From the NCBI GenBank assembly GCA_947462335.1, contig OX381709.1:69432609-69496608 (forward strand): a stretch of 64,000 bases of DNA. The letters are read 5' to 3'. The position numbers were made by a program, and so were the translations under genes. Each line of letters opens with the position of its first letter. The stretch's first letter is position 1. This stretch comes from Harmothoe impar (taxonomy: Eukaryota; Annelida; Polychaeta; Phyllodocida; Polynoidae). Positions 1-12,787 of the stretch are shown here, one piece after another. Under the pieces are notes generated by a model that was given only the letters and a program-made list of their open reading frames with translations, was not told the origin of the DNA and made no database searches.

Positions 1-843
1 CCTGCTTCAAAGTCATACCGACATTTGCAAAACCACCACTCTTATTAGGCTACAGGTTGACCCAGATCTATACCGATCTACCTATCCTCAGACATGTGCA
101 ATACACTCCATGTTTTGCCATACCAGGGCGTAACTCATGTGGATACAAAACGTAGAATTCCGCAATGTGGAATGGCTATGTATACTGACTAAGCTCCATG
201 CAGGAGAGGAGCGAAAAAGAAATATCGCCCTTTTCAAGCAAAAAAATCCTGAAAAGGTTGGGTGCAAAATCCATACATGATGGTCATGTCGCATGGAGCC
301 CCTACCGGTACTCGGGATCCAGGGTCCCTGGTACAATGTGTCATAACACGGCCCAGGTACAGATAAGGCCGTACCTGGACCCCACACGTGGTCCTGACAG
401 GGACACATGGGACGTTCCCGTCCTGCCGCATGTGGACTAAATGGGCAGCACATGTAACATAGGAGTCACATGGCAGGCCCCAACATGTTACTGTCATGTT
501 AACTTACTAGTAGACCCATCACTACCAATCAGACTCTATGACCTCCTTCAGGACCTGGTATTGTCAAGCCTTTTCTGAGAATGTCCGAGCACTACCCCCT
601 CCTCACTGACACCTGTCAACTACCCTGGAGTTCTCAGTCTATTTGAAAATATTTACCTTTTCAGGCCCCTTCCTTCCCCTTCTTTCTGAACAAAAATCTA
701 CTTTAAGCCTTACATAGCCTTTGTTGATGACCTTGGTGAAGAATATTGAAGGACACATATCCAAGTTACTGCGCTGTATTCTGTTATGTTATGACCCTTA
801 CTTGACCTCGCTTATAATGATGACCCTGAACTTGACCTTGCAG
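1..843. other. left edge, presumably upstream KSR intron; no exon recognised
   Basis: No open reading frame here continues into the KSR exon at 844, which begins with two bases of a split codon, so a coding exon must lie further upstream. A GC-richer patch at about 300-490 holds imperfect self-complementary stretches around GGTCCCTGG and GGTACAG. The first bases of the KSR exon follow a clear CTTGCAG acceptor ending at 843. I see no promoter, RNA gene or named repeat in this stretch. Confidence 0.5.
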
Positions 844-3800
844 ATGAGGAGGAGGATGAGGATGTACCAGAACCGGAAGTACAGCACGTAGAGTTAGAAG
901 ACGCTGTGTTCGGGGACCCGGATGAACCCAAGAGTTGGGAACAACGCGAAGCCGAGCTGCGCGAGAGTCTGCGAGAATTCAGCATCCCCTGGCGGGATGT
1001 GGACTGTGGGGAGAACCTGCGAGTCGGGAGAACCACCAAGATTTACAAGTATGTATATACATGTACTATAACATGTCAACTTACTTATATGACTGTAGTA
1101 TCAAAATTGCTGAATTGTTAGTTACATGATTGCTGATGTTCTCTAGGAACAATTAGCAGAGTATTGACAGAAAAGATACTGCATTCTAAATTGTACATCA
1201 ATACATCAATAGCCATTACGAAATACTTACTACTCTCGACATGTATAATGTATTAGTTCCATATTGCATTAGACACTCAGGTTATTTGCTAGCATTTCTT
1301 TATTAACAATATATCTATTCTGATTTTCCAGGGGGAAATGGCATGGAGATGTCATGATCCACAGGTTCCCGGATGTAAAGGAGCCTGAAGTGACACATTT
1401 CTGGGAAGAGGTCGCCAAGTTGAGCATGATTCGTCACGAGAATGTGGCCTTGTTTATGGGTGCCTGCATAGAACCACCTCACCTTGCTGTCATAACTAGG
1501 TAAGGACTCATTCTGTAAAGTTGGACCTTTCTTTCCCCCTTATTACTGTCTGAGACAACTCCCTAATGAATCCCTGCGACCAGGGCCACTCTCCTTATTA
1601 AGCTATTACTTATTCTGCTCCAACTAACCAACCCAGTATAGAAACCATTAATCATGAAATTAGTGACCAATACGAGAATTCTCAGTAAAAACATGATACA
1701 TTGTAATAATAGTTATGCAATATTTAAGTAATTTTCTCAATTTGCTAACTTTAAATATAGTAACACTCTACTAAACTCATTACTTATCCTGTCAAGTGGC
1801 AACCTAGGTGCATAGAAACAAAGGGATTAAACGTTTGTATTTGGCTTGCAGTGTTCGGCGAGGGGCCTCGTTGTATGAACAAGTACATATCACAAAGGAG
1901 AAGATGAGTCTCCACACGCGTGTTCACATCGTGCGACAGATCGCGCAGGGCATGGGCTACCTCCACGCCAAGGGCGTCGTCATGAGCAAACTCAACTCCA
2001 AGAATATTTACCTTGAGCCTAAAGTAAAACTGTGCCTCGTAGACTACAGCATGGCCGAGAAGAAGTATGAACGGTGAGTGGCGATACTAGAGTGTCTGTA
2101 TTTGTGTGGATGCCACAATAGGTCTGTGTCCACTAGGATTTACAAGACTGTTTTGATGCAGAAAAACACGTTTTGGCACCGACAAACATGTTTTGGCGTC
2201 AAAAAAGTCCTATGAATCCTAGTGGACAAAGGCCTATTGGTGCGATACACATGAATATAATTAAAATGGGGGGAAGTATCTGAGACCAGGCATCCAATAG
2301 TTCCTCATCCAGAGGAAACATTTATTCGTGTATCTGAGGAATAACAATTCCAAGGAATAAAAGAAGTAATTCTAAGGAATAAAGGAATTCTCTATAATTG
2401 ACAGTCGTGAGACTGGAAACAATCATCGGCTAATGCCAACAAACAAACCACAACCCAACGGCACTCTCCAGGGTATGTGTGCATCACCACGCTAAGCATA
2501 TACTGTTTGCTAACCATTGTAGACAATGTATTTAATGTACTTATTGTGTGCTTTTACAGGCCTGAATACGGGTATGTGCCAAAAGGACACTTGACGTATG
2601 TGGCGCCAGAGGTCCTGAGGACATTAACGGTCGTTGCACCTCGCCTCATCCCCAAAACTCCATACACCACCGAGACAGATGTCTTTGCCTTTGGGTAAGT
2701 AACAATAGGGACACCATTATAGGTCAGCAAAAATGCCAGCGTCTATCTATTTTGTTGAGAGACAATAGGGTATAAGTTGCCAATGTTGGTTGTACTTGGT
2801 GATGCGTTCCGCCTTCTCCTTTGGGACATGACGCTTTTAAGGTAGAAAGATTTGTGTCCTTGTCATGAGAAATGTGAAATGAAGCCACATCTAAAAATGT
2901 CTACAGAAGAAATCCCAGTAAACAAATAACGTTATACACCATTTTATAACGTTATATAACAACGTTTTTCTAAGGCTCTTTAGTATGACATAACGTTATG
3001 TAAAATTTTAAACGTTATTTTGACGTAAAACTTTTTGTTAGCTGGGATATAACAATTTCACAATTCAGATCTCAAATACGTCTCATAGCAACTTACAATA
3101 ATTCCACCAACTCATATGTTAGTGTACAACATTAAGGAAAGGAACGCTTATTATAAGTACAGTGATTAAGATTCTACACTTCTACAGCCTTGATAGCAGA
3201 GAAGTAACAATATCATGACACATGGCGACAATTTGGTGGTTTCAGCATTAGACTGATAACAATTTCAAATGAAATAACCTACTTTTTCTTATTTTAACAA
3301 AACAAAGAAAAATCAACCATGGATAAGCTGCATTCACGTTAATTCACAACTTAACATTCTGATACATTTTACCTTACAGAACGGTGATGTTTGAGCTGAT
3401 GACGGGTCAGTTCCCGTTCCGGCGCATGCCCAGTGAAGTGCTGATCTGGCAGGTGGGGCGTGGCTTCCGGCAGTCCCTTAAACACCTCAAGTACAGCGCG
3501 AGTCTCAAGGTAGGTTCAACTAACACATAAGGACTAGATATACATGCATTTTCCTTCTTTACATTCTTTCAACGAAGGTAAAATAGGGTGTAGGGTTAAG
3601 TTTAAGAAAGGAGCAATTCTTTATTTCCAATTTAGTACGGATGAAATGGACAAAATGTTCTTTTTAGAATTAACCTCCTATGAATGACACGATGGGAATT
3701 AACTAGGCTATGGTCATGATAATTACAACTAATTGTATGGGATGGCGATACTGTATTTACTGGTTTGCTGCCAATGTCTTAGTTATGACCCTGGCTAAAC

Positions 3801-4217
3801 TGACTTATTTGTTTTACAGGGTGTAATTGCACAGTGCTGGGCCCATGAACCGTCAGACCGACCCACGCTGAGTGACATCAACAAACATTTCCAGTATAAT
3901 GTAAGTGTAAATTTTCATTTCATAATTTCATAAGGAAAGTACGGACACTGAAGTTATTCTTGATATTTGAACACGAGATTTAAGTTTAAATCATTCGAAA
4001 ACAGACGTACAATGAAATGCTATGTACATCCTATATCTAGCAACAAAAATATAGACCAATAACCCAACCATATCTCCAGAAATGCATTTGCACAGTTATT
4101 CTTAGTACTAATGCAAGTATTTTCTTTTAACAGGGTGCTTTACATAAAAGACATAGTTCATCCGAGCCTGAACGCCTAAACACGTCTGGACTTACGACAA
4201 AGAAGACTATCCTATAG
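844..4217 (+). CDS. KSR: KSR-like pseudokinase (kinase suppressor of Ras), 3' portion of gene
   Basis: KSR proteins are RAF-related scaffolds that bring RAF, MEK and ERK together downstream of Ras at the membrane. Seven exons join in frame: 844-1048, 1332-1499, 1852-2073, 2560-2694, 3380-3509, 3820-3900 and 4134-4217 (stop TAG). All have GT donors and AG acceptors. They give 341 visible residues that start inside an acidic stretch (EEEDEDVPEPE). The following FSIPWRDV, GKWHGDV, RHENVALFMGAC, PPHLAVIT and GMGYLHAKG are typical of RAF/KSR kinase domains. Catalytic positions are lost: the VAIK lysine is replaced (VMIH), HRD reads VMSKLNSKN, DFG reads DYS, and the glycine loop keeps one glycine. 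APE is kept (VAPEVL). The KSR N-terminal regions, including the C1 domain, lie upstream of the window. KSR is preferred to RAF because of the missing lysine and aspartates. KSR1 and KSR2 cannot be told apart. Confidence 0.85.
1852..2073 (+). CDS. KSR: KSR-like exon carrying degenerate HRD and DFG motifs
   Basis: This exon encodes the centre of the kinase fold. It has a well conserved helix E (QIAQGMGYLHAKG), followed by VVMSKLNSKN where an active kinase has HRDLKSKN, and LVDYSMAE where an active kinase has DFG. The asparagine of the catalytic loop remains, while the catalytic aspartate is gone. Both splice sites are good: TTGCAG acceptor ending at 1851 and GTGAGT donor at 2074. Phase agrees with both neighbours, so the changes are in a maintained exon and not in a decayed copy. 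Confidence 0.85.
2116..2240. repeat. short inverted-repeat element (MITE) in KSR intron
   Basis: A segment of about 125 bp has 25-bp terminal inverted repeats with two mismatches. The left end begins CAATAGGTCTGTGTCC and the right end is its near reverse complement. The inner core GTCCACTAGGATT is matched perfectly by AATCCTAGTGGAC at 2215-2227. There is no coding capacity. It lies between the exons ending at 2073 and starting at 2560. Confidence 0.7.
2908..3046. repeat. CCCAG/AACGTT-type MITE, copy 1 (KSR intron)
   Basis: The element begins CCCAGTAAACAAA and ends TTTGTTAGCTGGG, which are near-perfect inverted termini. The interior carries several AACGTTAT palindromes. A close relative lies at 6507-6626, a 60-bp derivative at 50,128-50,187, and a diverged relative near 41,860-41,985. 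Confidence 0.75.
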
Positions 4218-6300
4218 GAGTAGAGGCAGGAGTGTGAGGGCCTGCTGAGGCTGTGCTGAGAACTATGTGATTACTGAATCATGCTGGTTCATGGTTTACT
4301 ATCAGTAGAAGGTGGCTCCATGTACACGACAGGCTACGGTCCACTGCTGCGCCGTCTTATGGTACCATAGCGGATTTACGTCACATCTCCAATGGATAGA
4401 CACACTTATAGTGCTACAACTACAATGAATGAGTCCATGTGATCACCTGACGACTGCCTCACAGCATCTCTGCTGCAGTCAGTGAAATAAATCAAAAGTT
4501 GCAGACTCTGTTACAAGTCTGATCAGACCTTGTGGCTAGTCCAGGGCCCCTGCAGCCCTCTAAATAAGCGGTTTAGGATTTCGGTTGTACGTTGGATAAA
4601 GGCTGCAGTGATTCAGTGCCAGCTGGATTTCGAGCATTTGGATCAGGAAATCCTTGATATTGGGATGTCTGTGGTTTGTGACACGTGGTGTGCAGCCGCA
4701 GGTGGAGGTCAGTAGTGGAGCTACACCTTGTAAAGTTGGACCAACTTTCAGACGTTTCGTTTGTGAAAAGACAATGTAAACTGGTGCCAGTGACTGTGAA
4801 CGCTGTCGTTATTATCGACCTTGTTTCCGACTATGACAATGGATGTTGTGTTATATGACAACGTCATCATTGATACTAGTCATCTAGAACCAAAGACAGC
4901 CGGGGGACGCCCATGTCGCCCGGCCACTGTGTTATATGCAGAAAGACTGAATAAACTCTGATACTATAATATATGTGTACATGACTGCAACACCTCCACA
5001 CATCTGCCATATGGACCACTTTCTGTTCTAACCAATACTTACCACACTCATGGGAACTTACCATAGTGTGGAAGTCGAACGCCTCCCAATGTCCGCCATG
5101 CCGACCATTTCCTGTTCTGACCATTGTTTATTATTAATGACGGTCGAACGCACCAAAAAAAAACTTCGCTTGGAATCTACACAATGTGCCCTTAGACATA
5201 TCTGCATATAATACCGTTATTTTACACATTAAAAAACAATAAACGTATGGCTGTAATGGATACCAATTCACCAGTGATAACTGAGCCTCTACTTGACAAG
5301 ACTCTTGCTGCAGTACATGCCAGTAATGGCTGTATTTAACATAGTTTCCCTAATAATAATGAAAAATGACACCGTTTTGACACACGGGCTTCCAGGAACG
5401 TGTCGCCATATCGCTTATAACGGAAATGACGTCACACAACTGTTGGGTCCCCTCTGCTCAATATAATAAGTTCCTAATCTAGCTTAGGCCACTGGGCCCC
5501 CTCCAGAACCATGGCCTTCCCAGGCCGTGCTATTTTTGTATGTGTAAGAACGCTTGATGATAGGAATGTATGCTTGATGATAGGAATGTATGTGTGTTCA
5601 GCTATTTATTTATTCTAATTTATTTGGCGGTATACCCAATACTGCACATGTCTTACTTGACATTAAACTGTTCTGTTCGCGAGAAGAAGTATATGAAGTC
5701 AAAATGGATGTAAAATATTTGATATAGAGAACGATCTGCAAGTCAGCATGAATATTTGGAGTGTGTCTGGGTTTTTGAAGCCCAGTAATCAAAGTAACAG
5801 AGAAGGGGAGTGATGTCCTCCAATCACGTCGCGCCATCCGCTTTATGCCTTGTGAATATCCAAGAATGAATGAAACTTCGGAAGTGCACGAACGACCAGG
5901 CAGTGTCAATGTATTGTCTGTCCTATGTCTCGCCACCATGCGGAATGTCGCACAGACTGAGACATTGACCAAAATGTGTACAAGCTGTTAAAAGTGGATA
6001 TATACTGTACCTGTAATGATGTAAAACTAAGGGAAGAGTTTCTGTGATCGCATATAGGGTTTGAACACTATGAACCGGCCAAAGCTAATATTGCAGCTCA
6101 GTCAGCACGTATATGATATATACACCATGATATAGACTGTACAAGGGCTGATGCTCCCTCCCTCTATCCACTAATCTGTCTCATGTAAAACTGTTCTGTA
6201 ATAATGACAAACCGTCTTCTGAAAGGCGTATGCGACGACAAAATGACATGTATACAACGTATACGGGTATTAAAGATATATGTTACTGAATATCTGTGTG
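4218..6300 (+). other. KSR: KSR 3' UTR and following intergenic DNA
   Basis: Behind the KSR stop there is an AATAAA at 4486-4491, about 270 bases after the stop, which is a plausible polyadenylation signal. A second possible signal (ATTAAA, near 6268) would give a longer UTR. Open frames in this stretch (for example 4530-4715 plus and 5610-5972 minus) have no recognisable domain and look like chance frames. Confidence 0.4.
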
Positions 6301-6506
6301 TTTGTTGAATTTGATTGCTACAGGACTTGTCAATCCGCCACTGGATAAACTGCCTCCATTTGTTGGTCTTTCACAAAGTACTTGGCAATTTTAAATAGCC
6401 ATAAAAACATAAAATCAACTAGAAAACTTCCAACGGAAATTAGGCACTGCACTGAAACTGGTATAGTTATACCTTAGCTGACTTAGCCTAGTTACTGCGA
6501 CATACC

Positions 6507-6626
6507 CAGTAAACAAATAACCTTATACACCATTTTATAACGATATATAACGTTATATGTCAACGTTTTTCTAAGGCTCTTTAGTATGACATAACGTTAT
6601 GTAAAATTAAAACGTTATTTTGAAGT
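6507..6626. repeat. CCCAG/AACGTT-type MITE, copy 2
   Basis: It begins CCCAGTAAACAAATAAC and shares nearly its whole length with the element at 2908-3046, including the run GGCTCTTTAGTATGACATAA. The right end has lost the matching CCCAG terminus. Confidence 0.7.
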
Positions 6627-6963
6627 AATAATCAATCTATCCAAAATATTCCTACAAAGCGCTCCATGCCTAGTTTGGTAATCATATTGTCCCTATATAA
6701 TTGTAGTGACAGCAATTTCTGGCTACGAATAGATCCAATTATCATTCTCAACGCTGATCAGCGCTTTAGCTAGACTCCTAGAGCATAAAACGATCTAATG
6801 TATATTCCACTGCAAATGCAATGGTGTCAGTATAAAATGCAAGAGGCTACTGGCCATCAGACCTGGCGGCTCCAGCTATACATAACTATAGGATGGCCAG
6901 AGGCTCTAGCTGGTCGCTCAATCTATATCTGATCCTATGTTAAGTGACCCTTTTATAATGGCC

Positions 6964-7105
6964 TCTCATTTTGGCTAGGGAGCAGATAGGGACCTCTAGT
7001 AGCTTGGTATCAAGAGATGGATGCATCATACATGCTCATTTTGGCTAGGGAGCAGATAGGGACCTCTAGTAACTTGGTATCAAGAGATGGAGGCATCATA
7101 CATGA
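6964..7105 (+). repeat. tandem duplication, two 71-bp units
   Basis: Two adjacent copies (6964-7034 and 7035-7105) begin CTCATTTTGGCTAGGGAGCA and end CATCATACATG. They differ at two positions, one AGCTTGG/AACTTGG and one GGATGC/GGAGGC, so the duplication is recent. Confidence 0.85.
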
Positions 7106-7904
7106 GCTGGAATAAGCACAATAAATTGTATTACATAATGTAATTTAAGAGCAATCTTGGCAGACCTTCAGATTTTGAATCTGTCTTGAGCTCTATAACT
7201 GGGTGATCTCTTGAACCTATCCCCTGGGAGTATTGACACTGTTTGATGGCAAATCCATGTATCAATGAATTTATTTTTTTGTTTGAAGCGTCTTCTATGC
7301 AGGCATGTCATGGGGGGTCCTAAACTTACTTTAGACAATTTTATCTTATATAGATAGGCCTCCTAAAATTTTGTATTTTTAGCTCAATTATTTTTCTAGA
7401 AATCTTCAATTGGTAGTTTACGGTAGACTACTGAAAATAGGGCTAAATCAGCTGAAAATCATGCATTTGGAATGAAAATAAAAGAGCCTACCGCCAGCTA
7501 GCGTCAGGGCATCTCCTGGGGGTCATATAAGGGTCTGAGACCCCAATCTCAAGCATTTACATCATATACATAACACTAGAGGGCCTCCCCTGTCATAGGG
7601 CTACATAGGAAATCTTAGTTCACTCAGTAGACACTGTAGCAGGTCCGGGCTATGAGTGGGATATAGGCATGGCATGTCTACCCTATACAGATGTTCAGAT
7701 CTGTCAGAATAGTTTGCAAGGTGAGGGATTTGTAATCAGCTACAAACAGCTCCCTAGTTACTGCCTCAACATGATAATGATAGTTTGGTAAATGCGAGTA
7801 TTGAGGCTTTCTGTACATATAACATATGTATATGTTTGATAGATATCTAAAAACCCTCCGGCCACCCTAATAACTATATATACTATGCAAATGGCTACAA
7901 CCAT

Positions 7905-8025
7905 GATTGTATCCTTCAAGATCCATTATAACTACAATAAACAACAACCCTAATGATACAGTCCTTAGCCATAGATCGATTATGTTTTGTTTATTGTGGT
8001 TATCATGGATCTTGAAGGATACAAT
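7905..8025. repeat. foldback (hairpin) element
   Basis: The left arm starting GATTGTATCCTTCAAGATCC is matched by the right arm ending GGATCTTGAAGGATACAATC. The arms are about 40 bp with a few mismatches around a spacer of about 45 bp. There is no coding content. Confidence 0.8.
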
Positions 8026-10008
8026 CTTGATTAGAACCTGCTATATAGTATATATATACTTGGAGTCGCCAGGTCCGATGGCCAACAGCGTATTGCGTAT
8101 AGAATTGTTGTTTCTACTGCCACCTGCTAGGTATTATTGAAACTATGTTCGTGGCGCCAGTATGCCACCTGTGAGTGGGTTTGGGAGTTAAACGTTTTAG
8201 GCCCTACACTAGGTAGAGCCACCTATGTGATAGTTCCACGGTGACAGGCCATGATCCATTTGAGTCTATCACTATCAGGTCCTCCCTCAAACATGCAACT
8301 ACGCTTGTCTCTAAACAGATGCTCCCTCCAAGCAGGCTGGTGGTTGGTAGGGGGGGGGGGTGTTGGGGTCTCAACGAAGGAAATCCTTCTACTATATACA
8401 GTGTACTTTGGCATCATTTCCAACTTAACTATGGACCATTCAGTGCCCGTGCAGTATTCACTTCTGACCAGAATCGTATATGACTCTCAGTTTTGTGCGG
8501 GATTACCCTCACTGAGACCTTCTACTAGCCGATGTAAGGGGGGGAGCCGCCACAAGGACACCTGGTGGTGAAATTACGAACTAAAGGGCATAAGTGTTAG
8601 TTTCAAGCTCAGCATATACCTTAGGAAAATCCAAATTTTGGCTATCAATCAATGTTACAACAACATTAAATACACTCTCCTCTTTGTGTCTGATACATTC
8701 TAGAGGAATGTCTATGCATGAGAAAGGAGAATTCAACCGGTTCAGTTGACATTGTGTTTTTCTGAGATCAGTAATTATCTAACTTTGCACAGTTGATACA
8801 CATTGTTGTGTTGAGTTCTATTGAACCTATTATAACTAATAAAGATATTATTACGTATTCGTATTTGGGGGCCCATGACCGCGTCACTTCCCCCCGTATA
8901 TTTCTACGCGGTACCCATCTGCACTTTTAATACAACAGCACCAGGCGCACAGGAACTATTTTAACCAGCAACCTTTGGTTCCAGCGATGACGCTCGGGAA
9001 CAGAGGTCGAGGTGGGGCCAGCTTGAAGCCATACTAAGCCTATGCAAATACACGTACCTAAAATGACTCTCTCATGTGCTCTTGATAGACTTGGGAGCTA
9101 TGGTAGAAATAAACAGCGTATGCACAGTTGGACAATGGTGTACATCTCAACATGACCAAATATCTGATACACAATTATTATTGAAGCACATCTCCAAAGA
9201 TAACTTATCAAATCATTATACTTGCACATATTGAAGTGATGCATGTAATGGATTCTAATGTAAACTGATTTGATATAGATATGGCCAATGTTGGTTGGGA
9301 CGTATAAAGTATTTCCACTAATATTAAGGGAAATGCCTGACGTCATGGTATGTATATTCAATGCTATACATATTAGCATACACAAAGAAAATCGATAATC
9401 ATCACACTTATGAATATGCGTCAATGACCAAGCGACCCCAATGAACACGGTCGAGTTAAAAGGGTGAAGATACCAGGTGACTAATTCCAACCGTCATTGA
9501 GCTGAACATATAGTGTAGATAATATTGGTTACTTCTGGTCTGTCACGGTGGATAATTGGAGAACAAACAGCGTACATGCTCACGTCAATACAGCATTAGG
9601 CAAATACACTCTGAACGAGATTCATAAGTAAGGACAATACACCCTTGGTGGTCACCCGAGGCGCTCATTATTTAACAATAGGGGGTAGGCCACAGGAGGA
9701 GTAGGTTGATTTTTCTTTTCTTGGGAGGAGCCAGACCAATTTGGAACTTTAGTGGGGGTGGAAAACAGAGCTGGACTCTTTTGAGATGGTGGGAGAAATA
9801 TTCAAGTCACAGCGCCTGCATGTTATTATAGCACAGTTTGTCCTTGATGTGGATTATAAGCTTTGATATACCTGTCAACCCATTAGTCAATTGGCCAGGG
9901 GGAACCTTTCCACCCCGCGCCCTGGCGTGCACTCATCTGCTGGCTGTTCAACTCAGCATGTCTGAGAAAATGCCATAATACTCTGAATTAGAGTCTAATT
10001 CTACCACA

Positions 10009-10961
10009 CACTGAAAATTCTGGGGGTTAGCCAATGCAAATATATCTTAGTCAAAACCACTAACTTATCAGCATTATTAAATCTAACTAAGATTTTGCTA
10101 AACTATGACTAACTTTTTACTAACCAGCTACCCACAGGAACTCCACACCAGGTGACAGCACAAGCAAATCATGAGATATTTATCTATATGATAAGATTGT
10201 AATTGCACTTGTTAACATGCTTAGAGGTAACCTTTTCTAATTGAATATGATATTGGGTGTAACATAATTTATGCATGTATCTACTTAGCCAGATTTAAAA
10301 AAAAGAACCTGATCAACCTATTCCAATGAGGTTTTCTGAATGGGACACCTCTTTTGTGTTTTTGAAAAATGCATATATCAAAGACAGACTCAAGTCTCAA
10401 TATGGCCAATTCTACAGGACAATAATTGTTATGTAGACAAACTGGCTTCAATGGATGGAGTTACCATTGCATAGGTAACTCATGATGTGGTTGTTGCATA
10501 TTAACCAGGGCCATGCCACTGACTGGTTATAGATGTACTTATCACTAATGAATGACTACCGTAAATTCCTGCATGTAACTTGTGGGTTATACTAGAACCA
10601 AACCTCTAGTGCAGGTTATACAATATTCTTAGGTCTATGGGCAGGTAATACAAGGGTTTTTGAAGGTATGGTACAGTTCTAAAATCACAATTTTCAAGCC
10701 CTAGGTAGAGTTTAAAGGATTCTCTCAAAGCCGGGTGTGAGTTATATGTGAGATGCGGGTGTACACCAGATTTTATGGTAGCCTCATAAGTTCAGGTGAC
10801 CTGGGCAATGCTAACTTTTAGCTAAGGGTTAGCAGCAAAACGCTAAGATAGGAGAGGAACTTTGGGCACGTAATTTTCGCTAATGTTTGTACAAAAGTTA
10901 GTAAAAAATTAGTACAACCTACCAACTTTTGACTAACATTTGAGATTCAATATTTTCAGTG
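10009..10961. repeat. non-autonomous element with CACTGAAAAT termini
   Basis: The left end CACTGAAAATTC and right end ATATTTTCAGTG form inverted termini around about 950 bp. The interior is rich in CTAACTTTTxxCTAAC words near both ends, also in inverted orientation. The termini resemble those of the element at 44,264-44,626. Confidence 0.5.
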
Positions 10962-12787
10962 CATGTGACAACTAGTCAATGCTACATCCACACAAAAAAA
11001 GATCCCTCTCCCCATTTCAGTCTAATACTTAGAGGCATGTCAATGTAGGAGAATAGAGACCTCAGACCTGGCATTGGGCTGTCCATGAAGTCTATACAAT
11101 TTGTCAACTTTGGAAACAAAGAGAATGATATAAGCTGTATAACAATAGCAAATGGAGCACATCAGAACATCAGTGCTTGTGGTTGACAATTATTGTATAT
11201 TGTGCCTGATGAGCGCAACGTACCAATCTGATGTATAAAAGCTGATCTATATTTCCCCTAACTGCCAGGTGCTCTCTTATCGCAAGATGCTCTGGGCCAT
11301 CCGACCTGTACTATGTAAAAGGTTAAACTAGTATTGTATTATGGAGGGGGAGGTAGGAGAGTGTGAGAGTGACGCGTGTATATAATGCACATGGATCGGC
11401 ACTTACTGTGTTTGTCTAACACACGTGACGTCACGCACAATGACCCCCCTCTATAGTGGCGAGAAATAGAATTACACGCAGCGTCCATTAACCATTTAAG
11501 GACGGCCTAGAGCCTCAATACACCACCATTATACATTATGCTGGACTCTGATCTACACCTGTGGTGTTATGTCAGGGTACTGATTGGTTCATCCTTCGAA
11601 CCACTCACTATTGATTACAGGAACAGGAAAAAATAAATTAAAAATTAATGGCGTTTCTCTGTACACTGGTAACCTGCGTTAGTTCCTGACTTGGGAACTC
11701 CATGCATCCCCTTACGCTATACACCACCCTACAAAGTAATCACAGCATTGATCCAGCTTCTGGTCTGCTCCCACCACCAACACAGGGTCCATGTAGTGTA
11801 TAGCTGGGACTCCACTACCCGATTTTTTGGGCAATTCTCACGATCCGATCATACATGTCTATACAGTTTGTTCAGGTATGAACAAAGCCTTCAGAAATCT
11901 ATCTGGCTGATTAATCCATTCATTTTCTGTATAAATTGTATATAGATCAGTCTGCAGATCAGACCAATGAAAGTCAAACCTGTTAGATATGGGATCGGGA
12001 GCCAAAATCGGCCTTGGTTGCAAAATCGGGACATAAATCGGGACATTAATCGTCTTACATAGTCTTGGCAATTCTATTTCCCACTTGTTTATAAACATAA
12101 ATATTATCTACAAACATAGACCTGTGGCAGGGTGTAGTACCCCCCTGTTTAATGCCTGTAATTGCTATGGTATATAACTGAGTCAGATTCGTGAGAATAG
12201 CCCCGATTTGTGAATAAAATCGGCTAGTGGAGCCTCACCTAAAGTCTCATATAGGAAAGGTTATATCTCTAGGGGCGTTTGTCGGCTTTTCTGCTGATGT
12301 ACAATTCAGAAAAACACAAGGACAACAGTGTACACATATACCCCTTATCATGTAACACAGAATAATCACACCCCGGGCATCATGTACTTTACTGGACAAC
12401 CATATGAAATTCACATATTCATGGGGTTTTAACCTGATATGAAAGATACATTTTTCGTCAGTGAGTTACTCGACATGCAGTAGGGTGACAAAAGGGCAAG
12501 GTGATTTAAGCATTACATGTATTATATCAGCATTACATGGCTAACTTTACAGAACAATCAAGCTGCGTCTACTACACTGTAGGAACAGTGAATAGTTAGC
12601 TCATCACCTATGGTGGGTGGTTGTGTTTGTAAGCAAAACTACAGGGGGTGATGGCACAGTATTTGTTGGGAGTTAAACATTGTAAAGTTATGTGTTGGTG
12701 GCTATGGTCATGTATTATATAGTGCACTAATGGTTTTGAGGTATAGTGGTCTGTAAGAGCAGGAATTAATGATGTTATGATATGGAT

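Larger units (their letters stand above)
6301..12540. other. intergenic stretch, no gene recognised
   Basis: This AT-rich DNA has no exon series, no RNA gene and no protein motif that I can recognise. It contains the small repeats listed separately at 6507, 6964, 7905 and 10,009. The longest frame, 9098-9490 minus, encodes about 130 residues with no family signature. Confidence 0.5.

Noticed and set aside
844..4217. RAF kinase instead of KSR
   Set aside because: RAF keeps the VAIK lysine, HRD and DFG. Here all three are lost, which fits KSR.
9098..9490. 130-residue frame on the minus strand
   Set aside because: No domain, no splice partners and AT-rich composition; most likely chance.
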